From: Bacteroidota bacterium
Lineage (GTDB): Bacteria > Bacteroidota > Bacteroidia > Flavobacteriales > Flavobacteriaceae
Direction: 5' to 3'
Assembly (NCBI GenBank): GCA_023434025.1
Contig: JAEYTL010000037.1
Location: 62,001 to 126,000, forward strand
DNA length: 64,000 nucleotides
Position numbers and translations under genes: made by a program. The notes beneath the pieces are model-generated. The model was not told where the DNA came from. It did no database searches and saw nothing but the letters and a program-made list of their open reading frames with translations. Within the stretch, counting starts at the first letter, position 1. Every line of letters begins with the position of its first letter. Of this stretch, positions 27,279-35,382 are shown piece after piece.

Positions 27279-28421
27279 TTATGATTGAATAGGTAGTCCT
27301 AGTACAAAATCAAGGTAATTATCCGGCGTTATAATATGTATTTTGGCTTCGGGATAATTAGAAGTAAACGTCTTTGTTGTTTTGTGATTTTTTTTATGAT
27401 TCCATTTGAATTCATAGGCAGAAAGATTTCCGTTATTTTCTTCTAAATAATCTATTTCTTGTTGTGCTTTGGTTCTCCAAAAATAGGTGTTGCCATACTT
27501 TTTGTCGTAATCATTTCTTTTCATTCTTTCGGCAATAAGATAATTTTCCCATAAAGCTCCAACATCTTGTCTGATCGGAATTGGCGAAAAATGATTAATC
27601 ATCGCATTTCTGATTCCATTATCGTAAAAATAAATTTTTCTGGAAAATTTCAATTCATTACGCAAATTTCTGCTGAAACTATTTAGTTTAAAAATAACAA
27701 ATGATTGCTCTAACAAATCAATGTAACGTTCAATGGTTTTACTGTCTAACCCTACTAAACCACCTAGTTCATTATACGAAACCTGTGAGCCGACTTGCAA
27801 AGCCAATGCCTGAAGTAATTTCATCAGTTTTTCAGGTTTTTTAATTCCGTCTAACATCAAAATATCTTTAAAAAGATAACTGTCTCCTAAATTTTTCAGC
27901 AAATCAATTTCTTCTCCCTGGTTGTTTACAATATCCGGATAATAGCCATAAATTAAACGATGCTGCAATAATCGGCTTTCGTTTAAAACCCCGTGGTAAT
28001 TTATGAGTTCTTTGGTCGAAAAAGGATAGAGTTTATATTCCAGTTTTCTTCCGGTTAAAGGTTCATTCGTTTTGTTTCTTAGTTCAAAAGCAGAAGATCC
28101 GGTGGCGATGATTTTTATTTCCGGATAATTATCATGCACTAACTTGATGGTTAAACCTATTTCACCTATGCGTTGTGCCTCATCTATTATCACTGTTTTA
28201 TGATTTCCTATTAAGGCTTTTAAACTGGTTGAAGATTGATTTTGAAGCATCAATCGGACATCACTTTCATCGCCATTTAACCAAAGAACACTTTCTTTTT
28301 TTCCAATCAGGTTTTTTAATAGAGTAGTTTTTCCTGTTTGTCTGGCTCCAAACAAAAGGATAACTTTATGTTTAAATAAGCTTTTCTGGATGGTCTCAAA
28401 AAGTTCTCTTTCAATATTCAT
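27279..28421 (-). CDS. AAA ATPase with DUF4143 C-terminal domain
   Basis: A 380-residue ATP-binding protein. Walker A GARQTGKT is at residues 25-32, Walker B is in KTVIIDEAQRIGEIG, and TGSSAFEL follows as in the archaeal/bacterial STAND-like ATPase group. DUF4143 (~200-380) includes SYNELGGLVGLDSKTIERYIDLLEQSFVIFKL and a PD-(D/E)XK-like WRTKAQQEIDYLEENNGNLSAYEFKW. The cellular role of this large family is not known. The frame is open to 28478, but MNIERELF at 28421 follows an excellent promoter and is the usual start. Confidence 0.88.
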   Translation of the reverse strand: MNIERELFETIQKSLFKHKVILLFGARQTGKTTLLKNLIGKKESVLWLNGDESDVRLMLQNQSSTSLKALIGNHKTVIIDEAQRIGEIGLTIKLVHDNYPEIKIIATGSSAFELRNKTNEPLTGRKLEYKLYPFSTKELINYHGVLNESRLLQHRLIYGYYPDIVNNQGEEIDLLKNLGDSYLFKDILMLDGIKKPEKLMKLLQALALQVGSQVSYNELGGLVGLDSKTIERYIDLLEQSFVIFKLNSFSRNLRNELKFSRKIYFYDNGIRNAMINHFSPIPIRQDVGALWENYLIAERMKRNDYDKKYGNTYFWRTKAQQEIDYLEENNGNLSAYEFKWNHKKNHKTTKTFTSNYPEAKIHIITPDNYLDFVLGLPIQS

Positions 28422-28439
28422 GGAATCTTTTTTATAAGA

Positions 28440-28470
28440 CAAATGTACAAAATGCATTTTAAAATCCAAA
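28440..28470 (-). promoter_or_regulatory. -33/-7 promoter TTTG-N19-TACATTTG
   Basis: On the minus strand TTTG (28467-28470) and TACATTTG (28440-28447) are separated by exactly 19 bases, matching the Bacteroidota consensus in full, 18 bases before the ATPase start. The -33 box lies in the copy of the tandem repeat nearest the gene. Confidence 0.7.
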
Positions 28471-28580
28471 AAAGTCATGTTTTTTACGGAATTAAATCCA
28501 AAAAAGTCATGTTTTTTACGGAATTAAATCCAAAAAGTCATGTTTTTTACGGAATTAAATCCAAAAAGTCATATTTTTAT
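28462..28580. repeat. 31-32 bp tandem repeat, ~3.7 copies
   Basis: Units start at 28462, 28494, 28526 and 28557 (32, 32, 31 and ~24 bases), each beginning AAATCCAAAA and containing GTCATGTTTTTTACGGAATT. The first two are identical, the third lacks one A, and the fourth is partial with one change. The array reaches into the last codon of the neighbouring receptor gene. Confidence 0.9.
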
Positions 28581-30877
28581 AATAAATCCGTCCCGATTTT
28601 TAGTCCTACAAAAACTGTTCTGGGACGGGATGGGCCATAAATATAATTGGCATCTCGATTCACACCTGAATCAAAATCTTTTTGGTACTGGTTAAAAAGA
28701 TTCTGAATGCCGCCACTCAATTGAAGATGTAATTTTTCTTTGATAACAAACGTGTAGGATGATTTCAGGTTGATTTCATAAAAGTCAGCGGTGGTCACCA
28801 ATCGGTCTTCGGCAATAAATCCGGCAAAATGCTGGGCATACATTTTTCCGGTGTAAACCAATGAAAGGTTGTTTTGAAAGGCTTTTTTAGGTGAAAAAGT
28901 TGCTATCAGATTCCCATAAATATTGGGTGAACGAAAGAAGTTCCGATTTGTATTGGTCACGTTTTCACTCCATTGAACGGCTTCGTCATACAGTGCTTTT
29001 TGAAAGGTGGCTCCGCCCTGAAACTGCCATTTTTGACCCGGAGCATACTTGGCTTCCAGGTTAATTCCATACACATCGGCACCTTTTCCGTTGCGTTTTT
29101 CCCAAATGGTTTCGGTAAGTTGTTCCAAAATAAACGGATCATTCAACCGGGTGTAAAAGGCTTCAAAAGTTAATCCGGCCTCTGAGTTTGCCGTAACCTT
29201 GCTCCAATCCAACGAAGTTAAAAATGAATGTGAAGTCTCTGATTGCAAACCATCTGCTAATTCAACTAATGCTACTTCACCGGCTGCTATGCGGGCGTGA
29301 ATGTCTTCCGAAAAAACCTGCGGAGCCCTGAAGCCTTTGGCGTAACTGTTTCGCCACTGCAAATTTTCTGTAACGTTATAAAGTATGTTCAGTCTCGGAT
29401 TTAAAATTACATCTTCATCAGCAGCATTATGAAAATCAGCTCGCAAACCACCTAGGACTTTCAGTTTTTCATTTACCTTCCATTCCTGCTGAGCATAAAT
29501 ACCTAAGATATCCAGTGTTTGATTAACAAAGGCATTATAGCCCGGTTTGGCATCCTGCATTTCTTCTTTTTTATATTCCGCTCCGGTGGTCAATGTACCT
29601 GAACCGCCTAAAAATGCTTCTTGTTTTCGGTTGTATTGAGCACCTCCTATCCAGGTGAGCACTTCGGTATTTCCGAAGCCTCGGATGCTTTCCCCGTAAT
29701 CGATGTTTCCGAATTCATCATCTATCCGGCCACCATAAAAATTGTCGTTTTTAGATTGTTGGGTATTAAAGTAAACCGCATATTTGTTTTTTTCATCCTC
29801 CGAAAAATTCTCGAATGTGAGTCCGCCCCCAACCATTCTGGAGGTGATTTGTTCGGTAGTAAGAGCTTCAAATGGTTGTAGGTCAAAACGGTTTTCACCA
29901 CCTCTTCTGAATTCGTTTACCGTATGAAATTCGGCTGTAATTTTGCTTCGTTCAAACGGACGGTAAAATGATTTGAATCCGAAAGTTCGGTTTTGCATTG
30001 TCGTAATTTCGGTGAAATTATCATCATTGGCATCAAAAGGTTTTCTGTCACGAAGCATGGCAAAAAGCTGAATGCCCAGATTCAAATCGTCAGACAAAAC
30101 GGTTCCGTTTAACGTTAAGGCTTTATCAGGCACTTTTCCGTCAATTAACCCTAAATGGGAATTTATTTCAAACGAATTTTCAATCGGATCTTTGGTAATG
30201 ATGTTGATGGTGCCCGCAATGGCATTTGACCCATATAAAGATGAACCGCCACCGCGAACCACTTCAATGCGTTCAATCATATTGGTTGGAATTTGATCTA
30301 AACCATATACGCCGTTTAAGGCTGAAAAAATCGGACGGCTATCCATTAAAATTTGAGAATAGGCTCCGTCTAAACCATTCATCCGGACTTGCGAAAAACC
30401 ACAATTCTGACAGTTGGTTTCCATCCGTAAGCCGGGCTGAAAGCTTAATCCCTCCGATAAACTGATGGCCTGGGCTTTTTGTAGTACTTCTGAATTGGTT
30501 ACGGTTACAATCACCGGAGCTTCTGTTCTTTTTTGCAATCCGCGTGTGGCAGAAACCACCACCTGGTTGAGTCCGAAAACACTTTCTTCCAGATTAAAAT
30601 CAAGATGAATTTTGCCGCCGGGCGGAACTGAAATATTTTTTTCCTGGTTTTTAAAACCAATTGCCTGTACAAGTAAGGTTTGTTTGCCTGATGGAACCTG
30701 AATGGAATAATTCCCGTTTTCATCAGACGAAGTTCCCGTTGTTGAGTTTTTGAGAAGAACACTCGCAAATGGTACAGCTTGACCGTCTGATAATATATGG
30801 CCTACAACTGTTCCTTTTTCCTGCGAATAGCTTATGGCAGGCAATAAAAAGATAAACAAGAGGAAGTGTTTTTTCAT
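28577..30877 (-). CDS. TonB-dependent outer-membrane receptor, probable metal uptake
   Basis: A 766-residue receptor. Signal peptide (~1-18), CarboxypepD_reg-like domain (~22-105, GHILSDGQAVPFASVLLKN), plug (~110-235) with NCQNCGFSQVRMNGLDG and IERIEVVRGGGSSLYGSNAIAGTINIITK, and a barrel to the C-terminal GLKIGTDLL. The CxxC in the plug (NCQNC) recurs in Bacteroidota receptors linked to metal or heme. It faces the DtxR-type regulator/ZIP operon, and an AT-rich inverted motif lies just before its start, so metal-dependent control is likely. The substrate (Fe, Mn, Zn, heme) is not fixed by sequence. Confidence 0.9.
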   Translation of the reverse strand: MKKHFLLFIFLLPAISYSQEKGTVVGHILSDGQAVPFASVLLKNSTTGTSSDENGNYSIQVPSGKQTLLVQAIGFKNQEKNISVPPGGKIHLDFNLEESVFGLNQVVVSATRGLQKRTEAPVIVTVTNSEVLQKAQAISLSEGLSFQPGLRMETNCQNCGFSQVRMNGLDGAYSQILMDSRPIFSALNGVYGLDQIPTNMIERIEVVRGGGSSLYGSNAIAGTINIITKDPIENSFEINSHLGLIDGKVPDKALTLNGTVLSDDLNLGIQLFAMLRDRKPFDANDDNFTEITTMQNRTFGFKSFYRPFERSKITAEFHTVNEFRRGGENRFDLQPFEALTTEQITSRMVGGGLTFENFSEDEKNKYAVYFNTQQSKNDNFYGGRIDDEFGNIDYGESIRGFGNTEVLTWIGGAQYNRKQEAFLGGSGTLTTGAEYKKEEMQDAKPGYNAFVNQTLDILGIYAQQEWKVNEKLKVLGGLRADFHNAADEDVILNPRLNILYNVTENLQWRNSYAKGFRAPQVFSEDIHARIAAGEVALVELADGLQSETSHSFLTSLDWSKVTANSEAGLTFEAFYTRLNDPFILEQLTETIWEKRNGKGADVYGINLEAKYAPGQKWQFQGGATFQKALYDEAVQWSENVTNTNRNFFRSPNIYGNLIATFSPKKAFQNNLSLVYTGKMYAQHFAGFIAEDRLVTTADFYEINLKSSYTFVIKEKLHLQLSGGIQNLFNQYQKDFDSGVNRDANYIYGPSRPRTVFVGLKIGTDLL

Positions 30878-30890
30878 ATCAAAAAATAAA

Positions 30891-30906
30891 TTTAGACAAA
30901 ACTAAA
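30891..30906. promoter_or_regulatory. Candidate DtxR-type operator TTTAGACAAAACTAAA
   Basis: Inverted arms TTTAG/CTAAA around a six-base centre, in the divergent region between a receptor gene (start 30877) and the DtxR-type gene (start 30962). A minus-strand TAGTTTTG box (30897-30904) overlaps it. The same ATTTAGACAAAA core occurs before the second receptor gene (34913-34933). Confidence 0.5.
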
Positions 30907-30935
30907 AATATTTTTATATTTATGAAATAATTTTT

Positions 30936-30943
30936 TACTTTTG
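30936..30943 (+). promoter_or_regulatory. -7 promoter box (TACTTTTG) of the DtxR-type/ZIP operon
   Basis: TAnnTTTG match 18 bases before the ATG at 30962. The -33 position has TTTA (30913-30916) at exactly 19 bases, a three-of-four match. Confidence 0.5.
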
Positions 30944-30961
30944 TTTACTGATTTTAACATC

Positions 30962-31615
30962 ATGACCTACTCAGAAGAAAATTATTTAAAAGTTATTTAT
31001 CATTTGTCCTTGGTTTCGCCCAAAGGGATCAATACCAATGCTATTGCCGGGATGATTGAAAGCAAAGCATCTTCGGTAACAGACATGGTAAAGAAACTGG
31101 CCGAAAAAGAATTGGTTCATTATCAGAAGTACCAAGGTGTAAGGTTAACGCAAAAAGGACTTCATGCGGCTAAAATGATTGTAAGAAAGCACCGTTTGTG
31201 GGAAGTTTTTTTAGTAGAAAAACTCGATTTTACCTGGGATGAGGTGCATGATTTGGCCGAAGAATTAGAGCATATTAAATCAGAAAAGCTAATCAACAGA
31301 TTGGATGAGTATCTGGGCTTTCCTAAAGAAGATCCGCACGGCGACCCGATTCCGGACAGATACGGACAAATGATTAAAGTGGACAAACAGTTGCTTTCTG
31401 AAATTTTACCGGCTAAAAAAGTGATCTGTTTAGGTGTGAAGGATAGTTCACCGAGTTTTTTAAAGTATTTGGATAAATATCAAATTGCTTTAGGATCCGA
31501 AATTGAGGTGGTTAGCAAGGAGCCGTTTGATCAATCGCTTGGTATTTTGATTAACGGCAAGCCGATTTTAATTTCAAATAAAATTGCCAGTAACCTTTAC
31601 GTAAAACCAATGTAA
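30962..31615 (+). CDS. DtxR/MntR-type metal-dependent regulator
   Basis: A 217-residue metalloregulator. N-terminal winged HTH (~1-70, EENYLKVIYHLS...SKASSVTDMVKKLAEKELVHY), dimerisation/metal-binding domain (~72-140, RKHRLWEVFL, WDEVHDLAEELEHI and FPKEDPHGDPIP, which carry His and Glu ligands as in MntR), and a C-terminal FeoA/SH3-like domain (~150-217). It would bind Mn2+ or Fe2+ and repress uptake genes. The open frame begins at 30941, but MTYSEENYL at 30962 follows the promoter. The ZIP gene starts one base after its stop. Confidence 0.9.
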   Translation: MTYSEENYLKVIYHLSLVSPKGINTNAIAGMIESKASSVTDMVKKLAEKELVHYQKYQGVRLTQKGLHAAKMIVRKHRLWEVFLVEKLDFTWDEVHDLAEELEHIKSEKLINRLDEYLGFPKEDPHGDPIPDRYGQMIKVDKQLLSEILPAKKVICLGVKDSSPSFLKYLDKYQIALGSEIEVVSKEPFDQSLGILINGKPILISNKIASNLYVKPM

Positions 31616-31616
31616 T

Positions 31617-32435
31617 ATGTTTGACACAATTATAGGTTATTTATCAGGTATTAATCCGGTTTTGGCGGCATTATATGCCACTCTTTTTACGTGGTTTTTA
31701 ACGGCTTTGGGAGCTTCTGTGGTGTTTTTTTTTAAAACGATGAGCCGTGCTTTTTTAGATGGCATGTTGGGTTTTACCGGAGGGGTTATGGTAGCAGCCA
31801 GCTATTGGAGTTTACTGGCTCCCGCGATTGCCATGTCTGAAGGAGAAGGGTTTGTAAAAGTATTGCCGGCGGCTATCGGGTTTATTCTGGGGGCTTTTTT
31901 CTTGTTTGGATTGGATAAATTATTACCCCATGTTCACATCAATTTTAAAGAAACGGAAGGAGTGAAATCGCCCTGGCAAAAAACAACGCTTCTGGTCTTG
32001 GCCATTACGCTGCACAATATTCCGGAAGGATTGGCTGTTGGAGTCTTATTTGGAGGTGTTGCTGCCGGAATTCCTGAAGCTTCAATTGCCGGAGCAACCA
32101 TTCTGGCAATTGGGATCGGTATTCAGAATTTTCCCGAAGGAATTGCTGTTGCCATGCCGTTGCGACGCATGGGGATGAGCAGGACAAAAAGTTTTTTATA
32201 CGGGCAGTCTTCTGCTTTGGTTGAACCTATTGCCGGCGTTTTGGGAGCCGTTGCGGTAACTTTTTTTACACCTATTTTACCTTATGCATTAGCCTTTGCT
32301 GCCGGTGCCATGATTTTTGTGGTGGTAGAAGAAGTAATTCCGGAAACACAACAGGATAAACATACCGATATCGCTACGCTTGGGTTTATTGGCGGATTTG
32401 TGGTCATGATGAGCCTTGATGTGGCGTTAGGTTAA
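31617..32435 (+). CDS. ZIP family metal transporter
   Basis: Inner-membrane divalent metal transporter (272 residues, about eight helices) of the ZIP/GufA type. The metal-path helices carry TLHNIPEGLAVGV and QNFPEGIAVAMPL, both diagnostic, followed by GQSSALVEPIAGVLG and FVVVEEVIPE. It has no long His-rich loop. It is co-transcribed with the DtxR-type regulator. The metal is likely Zn2+, Fe2+ or Mn2+. Confidence 0.93.
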   Translation: MFDTIIGYLSGINPVLAALYATLFTWFLTALGASVVFFFKTMSRAFLDGMLGFTGGVMVAASYWSLLAPAIAMSEGEGFVKVLPAAIGFILGAFFLFGLDKLLPHVHINFKETEGVKSPWQKTTLLVLAITLHNIPEGLAVGVLFGGVAAGIPEASIAGATILAIGIGIQNFPEGIAVAMPLRRMGMSRTKSFLYGQSSALVEPIAGVLGAVAVTFFTPILPYALAFAAGAMIFVVVEEVIPETQQDKHTDIATLGFIGGFVVMMSLDVALG

Positions 32436-32560
32436 TGACAGCCGCAATCGTTGCCACCACAATTTTTCTTCGCTTTCTTTTTTCCAAAAAAATGAAAATA
32501 GAGTACTGCAATAGCAACAACTAAAATGAAAAAAGCAATTATTTCCTGAAAATCAATCAT
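32432..32560 (-). CDS. FeoB-associated Cys-rich small membrane protein
   Basis: A 42-residue open frame that ends in a 4-base overlap with the end of the ZIP gene. It has one hydrophobic helix (IIAFFILVVAIAVLYFHFF), a basic stretch GKKKAKKN and a C-terminal CGGNDCGCH cluster. This is the layout of the FeoB-associated cysteine-rich membrane proteins, which are thought to help ferrous iron uptake. The feoAB genes are ~5.5 kb downstream on the same strand, so it is separated from its usual partner. Confidence 0.75.
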   Translation of the reverse strand: MIDFQEIIAFFILVVAIAVLYFHFFGKKKAKKNCGGNDCGCH

Positions 32561-32571
32561 ACGACAAAGAT

Positions 32572-32603
32572 AAAAGGTTCCCCGTTAAAAACAGAGAACC
32601 TTA
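32572..32603 (-). terminator. Rho-independent terminator
   Basis: AAGGTTC (32574-32580) pairs with GAACCTT (32596-32602). Read on the minus strand it is followed by TTTTATC and sits downstream of the second TonB receptor gene. Confidence 0.7.
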
Positions 32604-32624
32604 ACAAAACAAATAAAAACACGT

Positions 32625-34865
32625 TTAAAATTGTGCTGTAATTCCGAAATGGATTCCAAAAGGCATTCCGGGACGCAGCCCGGCCGGTACTCTTGAAACA
32701 GCATATTCTTTGTCTAGTAAATTTACAATATTACCCATTAAACTCACTTTTTCTGTTAAGTGGTATTTGGCTGAAGCATCTACGATAAAATTGCTTTTTA
32801 CCAGTTCGTTATCCGGAATAGAACCTTGTCCCGCTAATGTTCTGAACCGGTCATTGTATTTTCCGCTGACAGAAAAACTGAATTTTTGATGTTCTAAAGC
32901 AGCTATAACCGAAAACTGGTTTTTGGCAATATACGGAATTTCATCTCCGGGCTGAATGGCTCCCCAGGCTTCTGTTCCGCTGTTGAATTCGTTTTTCAAT
33001 TCCGTATCGGTGTAGGTATAGCTAAAGGTTACCGGTACTTTGAATTTTGGGTTTTCATTGTTCAAAATGTCATACGTAACCAAAACTTCTAATCCTTGCA
33101 CTTTTGCCTGTCCGGCATTAAACAGATCTCCGGTTCCGGTTCCGCCGGAGGCATTGGTATCTGCCCCTTCCAGCCTTTCAAAATCATTGTAAAAAGCAAT
33201 GATTTCTCCGTTTAAAGCTTTTTTATTCAGGCGGAAGCCTGCTTCGTAGTTAATGCTGCTTTCACCTCTGTCTCCGTCGTTGGGACCCGGAGGTGAAAAC
33301 CCTTTATGTACGCTTGTGAAAGCGGTGTAATTATCATTAAATTTATACAAAGCTCCAAAGCCCGGAATGTATTTTTCAATTCTGCTTTGTCTGTGGTTTA
33401 AATTAACCCCGGTTCTGTCTAAATCAGCAGTACCATAGTTCAAACTTCTGCGAATGATATTTTCATAACGCATTCCTGGTGAAAAAGTGAATTTTTTATA
33501 GGTAAGGTTATAAAGTACATGAACCGAAACGGCTTCGGCACTTTCTACACGGTTTTCTTGTGTTCCGGCAATACCTGCTGAAGTTCTGAACAATGCATTG
33601 TTTTGAATTTTATACCGGTCATCCCATTGATACCTGTCTTCGCTGTCTAAATGATAGCGAACACCAAAATCAATATCGTGTGTAACCACATCGCTGTTAA
33701 ATTTGAAGTTAAAGACAGTTTGAATTCCCTCTGCCAGGTATTTTCTGTTGTTGGCTCTGACCCTGAGAGCGTTGTCTGCTGTATTGTTGGCTCCTGTTAA
33801 AATGTCGTAACCCGCTTGATTTGCTTCGGGATTGTCTAAAATGGATGCTAAAGAAACATTTGAACCGGCCACATTTACATCGTGTAATTTATACCAGTTT
33901 CGTTTAAAGTTATTGCGGTATGCTTTGGTGGTTATGGTTAAATAATCTACCGGAATAAATAAATGTGTCAGCATCAATTGGTCGTGTTTGGTATCTATTT
34001 TATCGGCTTCAGACGATAAATAGCGACGGTAAGGGTTATTATCAAAGTCCGTTTGCGTTAAGCCTAAATACGTTTCGTCTGAATATTCATTCGACAATTG
34101 TGCTTTAAGGGTTAACGATTGAAACATTTTTGCCTCCGGACCGGTATTGACCCTGAATTTTGCCACATAATCATTTCCGTTATATCCCGTGGTTTTGTTG
34201 CTGAAATCAATGGTTTTAAACCCATCTGAATTGCGGTTGTTGTATTCTACCAAATAACCGAAATGGTTGAAATTATCACCCACATTCACATACGTGTTTT
34301 TCGTGTCAAAGCTCCCCATGGAAGCCACTACTTTTCCTGAAAACTGAGAAGGGATTTGGTTAGAAACCATGTTAATGGCACCACCCGTTGTATAAGGACC
34401 ATATTGAATCTGGCTACCGCCTTTCAGGATTTCAAAGCTTTGAATACGGCTAACTGTTGGAAAATAATAGGCTGCCGGAGCTGAATAAGGAGCCGGAGCA
34501 ATCAAAATGCCGTCTTCCATCAGCGTTATTTTGGAGGTTCTTGACGGACTTGTACCTCTTAAACCAATGCTCGGACGTAGCCCAAACCCTTCTTCCTCTA
34601 CCACGTTTACACCGGGCACTGTCCGTAAAATTCTGTTGATATCGGTGTAATTGAATGTTTTTAATTCTTCCGGGGAAATAAAATAAGTTGACCCTGCTCT
34701 GTTTTTTGCTTTGAATTTGCTTCCGACCAACATATCGGCATTAACGGTAACTCCTTCCAGTCTCCGGACTGTATCGTTTAAGGCTAAATCTTCATGACTT
34801 TCCGAAGTTTGAGCAAAAGAAATGCCTGACAAAGCAAGCAAGCAAAGGGTAACTGTATTTCTCAT
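32625..34865 (-). CDS. TonB-dependent receptor, FecA-like
   Basis: A 746-residue outer-membrane receptor. Signal peptide (~1-18, ends FAQ), no CarboxypepD domain, plug (~45-175) with INRILRTVPGVNVVEEEGFGLRPSIGLRGTSPSR and FEILKGGSQIQYGPYTTGGAINM, then the barrel ending GMPFGIHFGITAQF. The plug resembles ferric-dicitrate (FecA) type receptors. The promoter is a full TTTG-N19-TACTTTTG, with a candidate metal operator over the -33 box, tying it to the DtxR regulon. The exact iron chelate is not known. Confidence 0.9.
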   Translation of the reverse strand: MRNTVTLCLLALSGISFAQTSESHEDLALNDTVRRLEGVTVNADMLVGSKFKAKNRAGSTYFISPEELKTFNYTDINRILRTVPGVNVVEEEGFGLRPSIGLRGTSPSRTSKITLMEDGILIAPAPYSAPAAYYFPTVSRIQSFEILKGGSQIQYGPYTTGGAINMVSNQIPSQFSGKVVASMGSFDTKNTYVNVGDNFNHFGYLVEYNNRNSDGFKTIDFSNKTTGYNGNDYVAKFRVNTGPEAKMFQSLTLKAQLSNEYSDETYLGLTQTDFDNNPYRRYLSSEADKIDTKHDQLMLTHLFIPVDYLTITTKAYRNNFKRNWYKLHDVNVAGSNVSLASILDNPEANQAGYDILTGANNTADNALRVRANNRKYLAEGIQTVFNFKFNSDVVTHDIDFGVRYHLDSEDRYQWDDRYKIQNNALFRTSAGIAGTQENRVESAEAVSVHVLYNLTYKKFTFSPGMRYENIIRRSLNYGTADLDRTGVNLNHRQSRIEKYIPGFGALYKFNDNYTAFTSVHKGFSPPGPNDGDRGESSINYEAGFRLNKKALNGEIIAFYNDFERLEGADTNASGGTGTGDLFNAGQAKVQGLEVLVTYDILNNENPKFKVPVTFSYTYTDTELKNEFNSGTEAWGAIQPGDEIPYIAKNQFSVIAALEHQKFSFSVSGKYNDRFRTLAGQGSIPDNELVKSNFIVDASAKYHLTEKVSLMGNIVNLLDKEYAVSRVPAGLRPGMPFGIHFGITAQF

Positions 34866-34893
34866 TATTGTTATTTAGATTTAATCTACGGTG

Positions 34894-34933
34894 CAAAAGT
34901 AATTATAGATTTTATTTAGACAAAATATAAATA
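34894..34933 (-). promoter_or_regulatory. Promoter with overlapping candidate metal operator
   Basis: -7 TACTTTTG (34894-34901) and -33 TTTG (34921-34924) are 19 bases apart. The operator-like TATTTA-N9-TAAATA occupies 34913-34933 over the -33 box. It shares TATTTAGA and TATAAATA with the site before feoA (40412-40432) and the ATTTAGACAAAA core with the site at 30891-30906. Confidence 0.6.
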
Positions 34934-35134
34934 ACAAAATATTTTTTGTAGTACTTTTTTTAAAAAATAATTATTTTTTAAGTAATTGATAATTAGTGAT
35001 TTAAACCGCTTTAAACTTTAACAAAATAGGCACAAAATGTACAAAGAACCAAGGGTTTCAATCTTTACTTTTGACAAAAAATAAAGAAAAATTCTTTATT
35101 GACCAAAAACAAAATAACTTAAAAACTTAATACC

Positions 35135-35290
35135 ATGAAAAAAGCACTTTTTACCCTAGGAATGATTTTGATGTTTGCAACTACTGTAGTTTCCTGTACC
35201 ACAGACGACATGGAAGCGGAAACTCAGGGAAATACGAGCATAACTGAAAATAATGATCAGACGAACATTGACCCGAAAAAGGGGAATTAA
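35135..35290 (+). CDS. 51-residue putative lipoprotein
   Basis: Open frame with a signal peptide and lipobox-like TTVVSC (Cys21), then a short hydrophilic mature part rich in Thr, Asn, Asp and Glu (CTTDDMEAETQGN...DPKKGN). It is followed 24 bases later by a strong terminator and has a TACTTTTG box ~60 bases upstream, so it is a free-standing gene. It lies directly upstream of a histidine kinase gene that begins with a lipoprotein-like signal. Function unknown; possibly a signal or accessory for that system. Confidence 0.6.
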   Translation: MKKALFTLGMILMFATTVVSCTTDDMEAETQGNTSITENNDQTNIDPKKGN

Positions 35291-35314
35291 TAATTGGTTT
35301 GGAGTATTACATCG

Positions 35315-35343
35315 AAAAGTAGCGTCTGACGCTACTTTTTTTT
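35315..35343 (+). terminator. Strong Rho-independent terminator
   Basis: AAAAGTAGCGTC (35315-35326) pairs with GACGCTACTTTT (35328-35339), followed by more T. The stem is 12 bp with a one-base centre. Confidence 0.85.
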
Positions 35344-35382
35344 GTTTAAAAAATTACCTTTGTTGTAATTCAACTAAAATTT

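Noticed and set aside
28462..28580. CRISPR array
   Set aside because: The units abut directly without unique spacers and there is no cas gene nearby.
28443..28640. Open frame over the tandem repeats
   Set aside because: It is a by-product of repeat length; it has repetitive sequence and no start context.
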